64,000 bases of DNA, taken from assembly GCA_028873695.1 (NCBI GenBank), contig JAPPNU010000060.1:44875-108874 (forward strand), written 5' to 3'. Positions 26,889 through 34,750 of the stretch are shown here, piece by piece (positions within the stretch are counted from its first letter, which is position 1; the number at the start of each line of letters is the position of its first letter). The notes beneath the pieces are model-generated. The model was not told where the DNA came from. It did not search any database and worked only from the letters and a program-made list of their open reading frames with translations. The position numbers and the translations under genes are program-made. This DNA is from Gemmatimonadota bacterium. GTDB taxonomy: Bacteria; Latescibacterota; UBA2968; GCA-2709665.

Positions 26889-27295
26889 GGTACTGCCTTT
26901 CGTTTCATGGGCGCGTCACGTCTAACTATGGGTTAGCCGTCGGCTTCTTTGTCGTTCGCGTAAAATCTCTACGACGTTTGAAGACAATATCGCAATTCGT
27001 GCGCAGATAGCAAACCAAAGCTTTTTCAGTACCCGGATGGCTCTGTCGTTTCATAGTGACGGATCATCCAAACAGGTCTGTTTCGGTCTCCAGATAAGCG
27101 ACCGCAATCGCATCGCGAGTGCCGAGGCTATTGGGCGAATTGCAATGCCGCTGTCGTAACGAGCTTTTTCCGAACAAACCCGAATGCACACTTGCGTTTT
27201 TTGCAGATCAGGGTACAATAGGGGTAGAGAACAGAGGCGAAGCCCTCCGGCATCCCTCCGAATCGTCCCCTTACATCTTTCATCAGGAGATTGGA
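26889..27295. other. 407-base non-coding stretch before the antiporter gene
   Basis: No convincing gene is seen. An open frame from 27119 merely extends the antiporter frame upstream. CTAACTATGGGTTAG near 26923 is a short palindrome. A candidate promoter lies at 27192-27219. Confidence 0.5.
27192..27219 (+). promoter_or_regulatory. candidate promoter of the antiporter gene
   Basis: TTGCGT, a 16-base spacer and TACAAT (27214-27219). The -10 box is strong and the -35 box weak. It lies 77 bases ahead of the ATG. Confidence 0.4.
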
Positions 27296-29032
27296 ATGAG
27301 CCCTGGTGTCCGCAAGTTTGTCGTCTTCGCCATCGCCCTGGTCGTATCCTGGATCGTCGGAATCAACGTGGCGCCAACCTGGACCGTCGAGCAGATCGCC
27401 CTCGATGCTCACGTCGACAGAGACGGAAACCTCTACTACATATATCGGGGAGAGCCGACCTATTTCCACCCCGTGCCCATCGAGGAGGCGCTGCTCAACC
27501 CCGAACGAATGGAAGGCTCGCGCGAGACCCCGGAAGTGAAGAAGGAGTTTGTCTCCGTAGTCAGGCTGGAGGAGGGTGAGCCAGGGACCTTATATTATCA
27601 GCTGCTGGCCAAGCACCACTGGGGCTTCTGGTCCCTGCTTCCCGCGGTGGTCGCCGTGCTTCTTTGCTGGCTGACCCGGGAGCCGGTTACCTCGCTCATT
27701 GGCGGCATCCTGTCGGGAGCGCTGGTGCTTACACGCTACGACTTCACCGGCGACGTGCTGATCCCCTCGCTGGCCACGACCAGTTCCGCCGGCGTCCTGC
27801 TGCTCTACCTGTGGCTGCTGGGCGGGTTGATGGGGATCTGGTCCCGGACGGGCGCCGCGCAGGCGTTCGCCGAGCTGATGACGGAACGCTTCGTGCGCGG
27901 CCCCCGAAGCGCCAAGCTCGTTTCCTGGATGCTCGGCGTCATCTTCTTCCAGGGGGGCACGGTCAGCACCGTGCTGGTCGGCACCACGGTCAAGCCGATC
28001 GCCGATACAGAAAAGGTCAGCCACGAAGAACTCGCCTACATCGTCGACTCGACCGCCTCGCCGATCGCCTCCCAGCTCGCCTTCAACGCCTGGCCCGGGT
28101 ACGTCCAGGCCTTCATCTTCGTCTCCGGTGTGGGCTTCCTCGCCACCGAGACGGACCGCATCGCCTTCTTCTTCCAAAGCGTGCCTTTCTGCTTCTACGC
28201 GATCTTCGCCGTACTCGGCACGTTTCTCCTCAGCATCGAAAAGCCCCTTTTCCTCGGCAAGCGGCTCAAGGCCGCGATGGAACGCTCCCGCGAGACCGGC
28301 CAGCTGGACGCCGACGGAGCGAACCCCCTGAGTGCGAAGGAGCTGCAGGGAAGCAACGTTCCCGAGGGATATACCCCGCACGTGATGGAGTTCTTCCTGC
28401 CCCTGATTTCCCTCATCGGCATCGCCGTCGGCACCTTCATCGTCAGCGGCTCACCCAACGTGCAGTGGGCCTTCGGAACGGCCCTGGTGCTCGCCGCGGG
28501 GATGGCCCTGGCCAAGGGGATGTCGCTGAAGGATCTCGTGGCGGGATTCCACGACGGTCTCAAGGGGGTCGTGCTCGGCTCTGTCATTCTCCTGCTCGCC
28601 ATCACCATCGGGGGGATAAACAAGGAGACGGGCGGCGGCATCTTTCTGGTCGAGCAACTCGGGGAGGCAATTCCCTACTTCCTGCTGCCGGTGCTGCTGC
28701 AGATCATGACCATGGTCATCGCCTTCTCGACGGGGACGAGCTGGGGCACCTACGCCGTGGCCTTCCCGCTGGCCATGCCGCTTGCATGGGCGGTGGCCGG
28801 GGCTCACGGGCTTTCCCATCCCGAGCTGTTCATGACCCTCTGCTTCGCGGCGGTCATGGACGGCAGCGTGTACGGCGACCAGTGTTCACCGATCTCCGAC
28901 ACCACCGTGCTCAGCTCGATGTGCACCGGCTGCGACCTCATGGACCACGTCAAGACGCAGATACCCCAGGCGTCCATCGCGGCATTCCTGGCGGCGATCT
29001 GCTGGACCGTCGTCGCCTTTTTCACCGCATGA
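27296..29032 (+). CDS. NhaC-family Na+/H+ antiporter
   Basis: The 578-residue inner-membrane protein has an N-terminal membrane anchor, a soluble segment of about 90 residues (about 28-115), then roughly eleven hydrophobic helices. Conserved blocks include MLGVIFFQGGTVSTVLVGTTVKPIAD, VDSTASPIASQLAFNAWPGY, AFSTGTSWGTYAVAFPLAMP and DGSVYGDQCSPISDTTVLSSM, typical of NhaC-like transporters. The ATG at 27296 has AGGAGA just upstream. Transported ions could be Na+/H+ or, as in some relatives, malate/lactate with Na+/H+. It stands alone. Confidence 0.88.
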   Translation: MSPGVRKFVVFAIALVVSWIVGINVAPTWTVEQIALDAHVDRDGNLYYIYRGEPTYFHPVPIEEALLNPERMEGSRETPEVKKEFVSVVRLEEGEPGTLYYQLLAKHHWGFWSLLPAVVAVLLCWLTREPVTSLIGGILSGALVLTRYDFTGDVLIPSLATTSSAGVLLLYLWLLGGLMGIWSRTGAAQAFAELMTERFVRGPRSAKLVSWMLGVIFFQGGTVSTVLVGTTVKPIADTEKVSHEELAYIVDSTASPIASQLAFNAWPGYVQAFIFVSGVGFLATETDRIAFFFQSVPFCFYAIFAVLGTFLLSIEKPLFLGKRLKAAMERSRETGQLDADGANPLSAKELQGSNVPEGYTPHVMEFFLPLISLIGIAVGTFIVSGSPNVQWAFGTALVLAAGMALAKGMSLKDLVAGFHDGLKGVVLGSVILLLAITIGGINKETGGGIFLVEQLGEAIPYFLLPVLLQIMTMVIAFSTGTSWGTYAVAFPLAMPLAWAVAGAHGLSHPELFMTLCFAAVMDGSVYGDQCSPISDTTVLSSMCTGCDLMDHVKTQIPQASIAAFLAAICWTVVAFFTA

Positions 29033-29079
29033 CTTGACCCCGGGGACTGCTACAGAAATTTCGACCGCGCCGTCTAACT

Positions 29080-29374
29080 GCGTCAACTATTTAACGCTCT
29101 CCGAAATAATCCTTCTGTGCCTTATGTGCTTCTTTTAGCCATTGATGCACAAAAAGCAATAGCCACAAAAGGCACAAAAACACAAAATGGGAAGGGTTTT
29201 ATTCTGTGGCCGACTGATTGGGGGTAACGAACAACGTCCAGATTCCATCCGGACGGTTGGGGTTTTCTCACACTGGTCGGCTTTTGGTCCTTCTGTGCCT
29301 TTTGTGCTTTTTGTGGTAAATTAACGGTTGTTTTCGTTCGAGTTAAGGCTGGTAGCGTCAACTGTTTAACGCTC
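29080..29374. repeat. R5 element copy 1: 9-bp-period inverted arrays between direct repeats
   Basis: Two copies of GCGTCAACTRTTTAACGCTC (29080-29099 and 29355-29374) enclose 9-bp-period arrays. The left holds CACAAAAGG-type units (about 29143-29188) preceded by CCTTCTGTG CCTTATGTG (29111-29128). The right holds the inverted CCTTCTGTG CCTTTTGTG CTTTTTGTG (about 29289-29315). The core of about 100 bases is unrelated to that of copy 2 (34528-34700). No gene is encoded. Confidence 0.65.
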
Positions 29375-29446
29375 CCGAAAAAGGGGAAAAAATACCGCCC
29401 AACGTTAACTATGGGCGGAGCTTGCCTGATTGTTGCTGAAATTCAC

Positions 29447-29839
29447 TCATTCGTCCGGATTGGGGCCCGGAGTGGATGATTCGGCTCTCTCGGCTGCGTT
29501 CGAATCAGCGCCTCCCTGATCTTCTCCGTTCTGCTGTTTCAATGCGGCTTGCCTTCCTGCCTGATATCCCAGTTCGTAATTCCTCTTCTTGATAGACTCA
29601 TATATACCGAGTACCATATCGACAATCTCCATAATAATAAACGACTCCGAAACGGAGGACAGAACGATATTTCCTGAGCGCGTCACGATATCGAACAAGC
29701 CCTCCATTCTTCGCGAGTCGTAGTGCCATAGTACGAGTCCTGCGATACAGAAGGCTAACAGTCCGTTGATAAAGTCGCTCTGCAGGCGAGGCTTGGTGTC
29801 CCGTCCCGGAAATATGTCACCATTCATCCGCCGATTCAT
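29447..29839 (-). CDS. small hypothetical membrane protein
   Basis: A 130-residue product that I do not recognise. It has one likely membrane helix (about 23-39, FINGLLAFCIAGLVLWHY), a hydrophobic middle (IVLSSVSESFIIMEIVDMVLGIYESI) and a charged tail (KKRNYELGYQAGRQAALKQQ). The base composition is more AT-rich than the neighbours. Its first 15 codons lie inside R1 copy 2, so the repeat supplies the start codon or the true start is internal. Whether it is expressed is uncertain. Confidence 0.42.
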   Translation of the reverse strand: MNRRMNGDIFPGRDTKPRLQSDFINGLLAFCIAGLVLWHYDSRRMEGLFDIVTRSGNIVLSSVSESFIIMEIVDMVLGIYESIKKRNYELGYQAGRQAALKQQNGEDQGGADSNAAERAESSTPGPNPDE

Positions 29840-29958
29840 CCCGTCTGGCGGCGTTGCCTTCGCTCGGTGACCGTGAGCAGGTCGCCTCGCTCAGGCGCCT
29901 TGCCAGCCGGGCGACTCGGCGGTCGAATTTCGGCAATCTATTTCCGGGTCGGAACACT
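29795..29958 (+). repeat. R1 element, copy 2 (164 bp)
   Basis: The left end GGTGTCCCGTCCCGGAAATA and the reverse complement of the right end (AGTGTTCCGACCCGGAAATA) form near-perfect inverted termini. It is the same orientation and layout as copy 1 (11383-11568), lacking the 22-base micro-insert. It overlaps the 5' end of the small membrane-protein gene and is followed at once by an R2 copy. Confidence 0.75.
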
Positions 29959-29959
29959 T

Positions 29960-30090
29960 GCCATTGTGGTCGAAGACAAGGCGCGCAACCGAGTCCCATC
30001 CATCGATTCGGCGAGGGCGCGCAACGCAGTATTTCGACCGCAAGGGCCGGCCGCAGCCCGGATGGGCTTTTTCAACGGGCTGCTAGGGAT
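29960..30090 (-). repeat. long R2 copy
   Basis: Read on the minus strand from 30087, it gives CTAGCAGCCCGTTGAAAAAG, CCCATCCGGGCTGCGGCCGG, CCCTTGCGGTCGAAATACTG, then two GCGCGCAAC-type direct repeats ending near GGTCGAAGACAAGG. GGTCGAA and TTCGACC flank this tail as an inverted pair. It lies about 120 bases downstream of the helicase stop in the same orientation. Confidence 0.7.
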
Positions 30091-30209
30091 AGACCGGCAA
30101 AGATAACTCTATTTGTGACGCTCCATACCGAGAGCCGGTCCATATCGGTCCTCCACAAAGTTACAGCTATCCAAGCCTGATGTCAACAATGTCATCGGCG
30201 TGACGCAGG

Positions 30210-33182
30210 CTATTTGCGGTTTCGTCCGATCCCTTTGAAAGCGGATGAACGTCCTGTCCGCTTTTTCAGGTCATTCCGCGTATATCTGCAGTCCGGCCAA
30301 TTCGAACAGCCGATAAACCTTCCGTATTTTCCACGTTTCTCCAGCAGCCATCCAAAGCACTCGGGACATGCCTCAACGGCCTTCCGGCAGTCCCGGCAAC
30401 GGTAGTTCCCGTCGACTTTCGCCTGTAATCCAGTCGTGCAATGGGGACACCCGGGCTGTCGATACTCGCAATACGGCCAAAGCGAACAACCGTAGAATAC
30501 CCCCCTGTCCCGAGCGTTACCTCTCCGCTGCAGCCGTCCGTGGTTGCATTTGGGACACGGCACATCCCGTTCCGTCTGCTCTCCATGAACCTTGACGTCA
30601 TAGCTGCCCTTCATCAACTCTTCGACGAAGGCCGAAGGCGTTCCTTTATCGACAACGAGATAGACGCCGCGCCTGGCGCGGGTGACCGCGACATAGAACA
30701 GGCGGCGCTCCTCGGCGTTCGGATAGGCTTCCGGCTCTGCCAGTACGAGATCCAGTAACGGGTCGTCAACGATCTCGGAGGGGAAGCCATATTTTCCTGT
30801 GCACATGTCGAGTACCACCACATAGTCGGCCTCGAGGCCCTTGGAGCCGTGTACAGTCATGAAAGAGAGTTCAAGATTGAGATGCGCTCGCGCCAACGTG
30901 CTCATATTCGGAGGCCTGTTGTGCCTGTACCGGCCCAGCAGCAGAACCGTAGCGCGCTCGTCGTCCTCCGCGGCATGAGCGGCGATTACATTCAACACTT
31001 CCGCCAGTATATCGGGACACGTTTCCCGGGCGACCATTACATGTACGCATGGTTCGTCCGCTTCGAAGATGGACGAAACACCCTTACGGATCTGTGCGGG
31101 GTTACTGAGCACGAATCGGCTTGCGAGGTTGGCGATACGGTCCACGCATCTGAACGTCGTTTCCAGGTTGACGCGTTCGCTCTCGCCAAAGCGTGCCGCG
31201 AACTCGCGCATGATGGCGATGTCCGAACCTGCAAATCGGAAGATGGCCTGCCAATCGTCGCCGACCGCGAATAACTGTGCGGTGTTCGATGTGTCCAGCA
31301 ACGCCTTCAACAGTCGCGCTCTCCCGGCCGAAATATCCTGAAACTCATCGACGAGTATGTAGCCGAACCGGTTGCGGTAACGCCCCCGCCGCACGTGTTC
31401 CGTCGCGATGGTGATCATGTCGTGAAAGTCGATTTGCCGCTGCCGTGCAAGCGATTCCTGGTAACGCTCATAAACGGGAATGAAAACGGTCAGGAAGGCC
31501 TCGGCCCTGGGACGGTTTGTAGCCCCGGCAGCGCGACGCGTCACGTCGTCTGCCGACAGTTGCGCACCCTTGAAATGATGGAGGAACGTCGCAACCAGGC
31601 GCGTGAAAGGTTCGATTCGACCTTGCTGTTCGAGGACGGAGAATGTCTCGTCGGATGGGATCGGAGATAGCGTTACCCCGTGGACGGCCAATTTTACCGC
31701 CAGGTTCTCCGTCAGTTTGCCCGCGGCCTTTTCGTGACTGTAGGTCTCCACGAGTACCGTGCCATGTTCCGCATGCAGCCTTCGCTTCCAGTCCAATGAC
31801 CTGAGATATTCGCCGCGGTTGATAAAGGGAGGCGTATTGTTCGATTCCGAGAGTGCAAGATGCTCGATGTATACCCCCGCGTCGGGAAGGTAGAAGTCGG
31901 GCTGGTATTGCCTCCTGTCCGGCGTGGCGGTTTCGTGTTCGTAGTCGCGTTCGTACTCGTAGCGCACGCCGTTGAGGTAGAGGAAGTTGGCAATCTCGCA
32001 TTCTTCGAAACTCTTGAGCTTCTCGCCTCGCAGCGACCGGACCCCGTTGTCCCTAAGATACGCCCAGTACTCTCCCTGAGTCCGGAATTCGAATTCGCTT
32101 CGGTACGGAGCAAAATGCCCCGCGAACCATTTGAGCATAACCTCCGAGAACCCGGGATCGGTCACGAGGTCGCCAACGATGCTCTTCAGCAGGTCGAACA
32201 GGGCCTGATCGTCTACCGCGGCCCTGGCAACGGCGGGGCGCCTGCGTTCGGCTTCGCCGATGATCGACATGCCCAGGCTGTGGAACGTCCGAACCGCGAG
32301 TTCCGCGCCCAATTGAACCCCCAGGCGTTTCCGGACCCTTTCCTTCATTTCTTCCTGGGCATCCTTGGCGAATGCCAGCAGAAGCAGTTCCGATGGGCGC
32401 CGGTAACCCTTCTGAATGAGCCAACCCGCCTTGGCAACGATGACCGACGTCTTGCCGCTTCCGGCGGCTGCGACGACCAAGTTGCGGTCTTCATCGACGA
32501 CAACCGCTCTCCGCTGCTCGTCCGTGAGCGGCCTTGCCTCGACGCTGTCGAAGAATTCCCCGGACCGCACCAGTTCATTGGCCACATACGTAGCGCAGGC
32601 GTTCGCCCGACACCCTTCGGAATCATCGGAGAAGTCCTGAATCGCCTTCAGCATTCGGGTTTCTGCGACGTGGGACAGCTGTTCGGGCCACTGAGAGGGG
32701 AACCGGGCGACCACGTCTCTGGCATCGCGCTCGATTGGGGAAAAGACCGTACGCGACACGTACCGCGGCGGGTCGGTAAACTGCGCCAGGCGGTCATAGA
32801 CGGATTGAATCGTTCCGACGTGTGTCTCCAGGGCGCCTCGCCACCAGGCGATTCGCGCACGTACAAGCGCATCGCCGAATACCTGCGCGTCCAGTTTCGA
32901 CAGTCCGGATACCCTGATGTCGCCGGAGGCGAAGCGGACTTGCAATCGTCCCCAGAACCACCCGTACGTCACCTCGGCGGTCTCTATTTCACGCAAGGGG
33001 ACGGCCATCGACCCGGATGGGCGTTCCAGGATCAGTGTTTCACCCTTCAACGTGACCGATCCGGCATGTCCCGGACGCAGAAACCGGAACACGTACGAGG
33101 CCAGGCCGGATCGTCCGGCGCGCATCGATTCGCCGGGGCCGGAACTATGTCCGTGCGCAAATGCCATGCCTGTTTTCCACAC
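30210..33182 (-). CDS. helicase IV-like UvrD helicase with nuclease-like insert and C-terminal zinc ribbons
   Basis: The 990-residue superfamily-1 helicase has a HelD-type N-domain (about 28-115), Walker A AAAGSGKTS (238-246), VDEFQDIS, GDDWQAIFRFAG, TVHGSKGLEADYVV and FYVAVTRARRGVY. Between the first motifs and motif II it carries an insert (about 395-485) with FLYLNGVRYEYE, QPDFYLPDAGVYIEH and LVETYSHEK, resembling a PD-(D/E)xK nuclease core (Asp429, Glu440). The C-terminus has three topoisomerase-type C4 ribbons (CPKC..., CPHC...CRDC, CPEC...GCSNWPDC). It probably acts in DNA repair or in handling foreign DNA. The exact start is uncertain: GTG at 33182 is used, with ATG at 33167 or 33125 possible. 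Confidence 0.88.
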   Translation of the reverse strand: MWKTGMAFAHGHSSGPGESMRAGRSGLASYVFRFLRPGHAGSVTLKGETLILERPSGSMAVPLREIETAEVTYGWFWGRLQVRFASGDIRVSGLSKLDAQVFGDALVRARIAWWRGALETHVGTIQSVYDRLAQFTDPPRYVSRTVFSPIERDARDVVARFPSQWPEQLSHVAETRMLKAIQDFSDDSEGCRANACATYVANELVRSGEFFDSVEARPLTDEQRRAVVVDEDRNLVVAAAGSGKTSVIVAKAGWLIQKGYRRPSELLLLAFAKDAQEEMKERVRKRLGVQLGAELAVRTFHSLGMSIIGEAERRRPAVARAAVDDQALFDLLKSIVGDLVTDPGFSEVMLKWFAGHFAPYRSEFEFRTQGEYWAYLRDNGVRSLRGEKLKSFEECEIANFLYLNGVRYEYERDYEHETATPDRRQYQPDFYLPDAGVYIEHLALSESNNTPPFINRGEYLRSLDWKRRLHAEHGTVLVETYSHEKAAGKLTENLAVKLAVHGVTLSPIPSDETFSVLEQQGRIEPFTRLVATFLHHFKGAQLSADDVTRRAAGATNRPRAEAFLTVFIPVYERYQESLARQRQIDFHDMITIATEHVRRGRYRNRFGYILVDEFQDISAGRARLLKALLDTSNTAQLFAVGDDWQAIFRFAGSDIAIMREFAARFGESERVNLETTFRCVDRIANLASRFVLSNPAQIRKGVSSIFEADEPCVHVMVARETCPDILAEVLNVIAAHAAEDDERATVLLLGRYRHNRPPNMSTLARAHLNLELSFMTVHGSKGLEADYVVVLDMCTGKYGFPSEIVDDPLLDLVLAEPEAYPNAEERRLFYVAVTRARRGVYLVVDKGTPSAFVEELMKGSYDVKVHGEQTERDVPCPKCNHGRLQRRGNARDRGVFYGCSLWPYCEYRQPGCPHCTTGLQAKVDGNYRCRDCRKAVEACPECFGWLLEKRGKYGRFIGCSNWPDCRYTRNDLKKRTGRSSAFKGIGRNRK

Positions 33183-33221
33183 ACGCGAAGTGCCTAAGTT
33201 GAAACGGCGCCTCTCTCCGTG

Positions 33222-33273
33222 ACAGCACGTTGAAAATGTCCATACTGGCCACGACCGGCCCCTGCGGTCGAAT
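33222..33273 (+). repeat. diverged R2 copy upstream of the helicase gene
   Basis: ACAGCACGTTGAAAATGTCC, ATACTGGCCACGACCGGCCC and CTGCGGTCGAATG align with the R2 consensus along 50 bases. Confidence 0.6.
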
Positions 33274-33277
33274 GACT

Positions 33278-33316
33278 ACCCGGCTCCCTGTCTCATTCAA
33301 GCCGGGTGAGTTTTTT
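33278..33316 (+). terminator. terminator-like hairpin
   Basis: ACCCGGCT (33278-33285) pairs with AGCCGGGT (33300-33307) and is followed by GAGTTTTTT. There is no plus-strand gene immediately upstream, so it may end a short transcript from the R2 copy or be vestigial. Confidence 0.4.
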
Positions 33317-33710
33317 CCTGCAAAACGTACGCCAGGCTGATCGGATATCGAATCAAAAACCGTACGCGCGGACGGTCGCTGCCCGGTCGCCGGGCTCCGC
33401 ATCGTCGGCTTCCGCGCCCTCGTCGATTTCTGACCCGAAGGCCGTTGCACGACATTCCACCATGAATTCCGCCTTTGTTTTCCGTTGACACGCTCCCGCA
33501 ATACCGCTTTCTTTCGCCTTCGGCGCCTGCGTCCAGGCATTCGTGTGGTCTCGTTGCTTCCCGGTGTCTCATATCCCCTGGCTGTCAACGTCGGAAATTT
33601 TGCTTTCTTCACAGTGCGGTTCTGTCTCGAACAAGCGCAACAAGGCACCCGTCTGACCGTTCACGCGGGTGCGGTCCTTTGAGACGTTTCTTGCAAGCGA
33701 AAGGCATCCC
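33317..33710. other. non-coding stretch
   Basis: About 390 bases with short, low-quality frames only. I see no repeat family member, RNA gene or clear promoter in it. Confidence 0.5.
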
Positions 33711-34511
33711 ATGGAAACCGTACGCGACAGGCTCTGGATCTTCACCTGTGTGGCCGGATCGGACAACGACTCGCTCACGTCCGCCGGGTACACGCAGGGC
33801 TCGCGAATGACACCCGCCGAAGGCGCGCTATTTCTTGACGTCCCGAACCTCCATATGATCCGGTGGCGCGGCCTGCCCGCGTACCCGTACGATCAATTCG
33901 CTGTTACCTTTTCCTCGCTGAAACAGGTCACCTGGTCCATCGTGGGCAGCGGCGGCCAGGTGGAAGGGGACGAACTGCAACGCGTGCTGGACCTCGCCGG
34001 AAGCCATCCCAACATCACCGGCGTCTATCTGGACGATTTCATGCGAAAGAACGGCAGAAGCGCCCTCTCCGTGGACGACCTCGCCGGCATTCGTCCCAGG
34101 CTGAACGTTGCCGGCCGAAAGCTGGACCTCTGGGTCGTCCTCTACATCAAGCAACTCGACCTTCCGGTTGCGCCCTACCTCGAATACTGCGACGTGGTCA
34201 ATCTCTGGACCTGGAACTCCGACGACCTGAAGGACCTTGAACGGAACCTGGACCGTCTGGAAGCGATCAATCCCGGCGGCCGGGTCTCCCTGGGGTGCTA
34301 TCTCTGGGACTTCCACAACCGGCGCCCGGTCTCCGTTCCGCAGATGGAACACCAGTGCGAACTGGGGCTCCGGTGGCTCCGGGAACGCCGCATCGAAAGC
34401 ATCGTTTTCCTCGCCAATACCACCTGCGACGTCGGGATCGAATCCGCGCCCTGGGCGCAGGCGTGGATCAGAAAAGTCGGCGATTTACCGCTCGACGCTG
34501 TCAGGGGATGA
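33711..34511 (+). CDS. hypothetical protein, possible TIM-barrel enzyme
   Basis: A 266-residue product that I do not recognise. It alternates predicted strands and helices ending in acidic or aromatic residues: RLWIFTCVAGSDNDS, VTWSIVGSGG, ITGVYLDDFM, LDLWVVLYIKQLD, CDVVNLWTWNSDDL, RVSLGCYLWDF and SIVFLANTTCD. That pattern resembles glycosidase-like barrels, with YLDDFM and LWTWN near where catalytic residues would be. There is no signal peptide. The ATG at 33711 starts just before the first strand; an upstream in-frame start at 33669 is less likely. A sialidase-like gene follows. Confidence 0.6.
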   Translation: METVRDRLWIFTCVAGSDNDSLTSAGYTQGSRMTPAEGALFLDVPNLHMIRWRGLPAYPYDQFAVTFSSLKQVTWSIVGSGGQVEGDELQRVLDLAGSHPNITGVYLDDFMRKNGRSALSVDDLAGIRPRLNVAGRKLDLWVVLYIKQLDLPVAPYLEYCDVVNLWTWNSDDLKDLERNLDRLEAINPGGRVSLGCYLWDFHNRRPVSVPQMEHQCELGLRWLRERRIESIVFLANTTCDVGIESAPWAQAWIRKVGDLPLDAVRG

Positions 34512-34527
34512 TCCGCACGCGCAGGAC

Positions 34528-34700
34528 AATAGCCACAAAAAGCACAAAAGGCACGGAAGGTACAATCAGTGTGGAAACGACCGCAATCGCGTCAAGAGTT
34601 TCGCGGCCATCAGACAAATGACCGGGTCGCTGCACTGCAGAACTGAAACTGAGTTTGGTAAGACGTGATCTATTGTGTTTTTGTGCCTTTTGTGGCAATT
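34528..34700. repeat. R5 element copy 2: 9-bp-period inverted arrays
   Basis: Left arm CACAAAAAG CACAAAAGG CACGGAAGG (34534-34560) faces the right arm TGTGTTTTTGTGCCTTTTGTGG (about 34674-34695). AATAGC and GCAATT border the pair. The core of about 110 bases differs from that of copy 1. It lies between the unknown gene and the sialidase-like gene. Confidence 0.62.
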
Positions 34701-34750
34701 GACTTTACACGCCAAAACAGTTCACGCCGGATATCGAGGAGACCACCAGA

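Noticed and set aside
26915..26945. Integron attC-like site (CTAACTATGGGTTAG)
   Set aside because: The palindrome is very short, lacks the paired simple-site architecture, and no integrase is nearby.
27664..29037. Second plus-strand frame inside the antiporter gene
   Set aside because: Arginine-rich shadow frame; the antiporter frame has clear membrane helices and family motifs.
31860..33197. Plus-strand frame opposite the helicase gene
   Set aside because: Antisense shadow without domains; the helicase motifs are intact on the minus strand.
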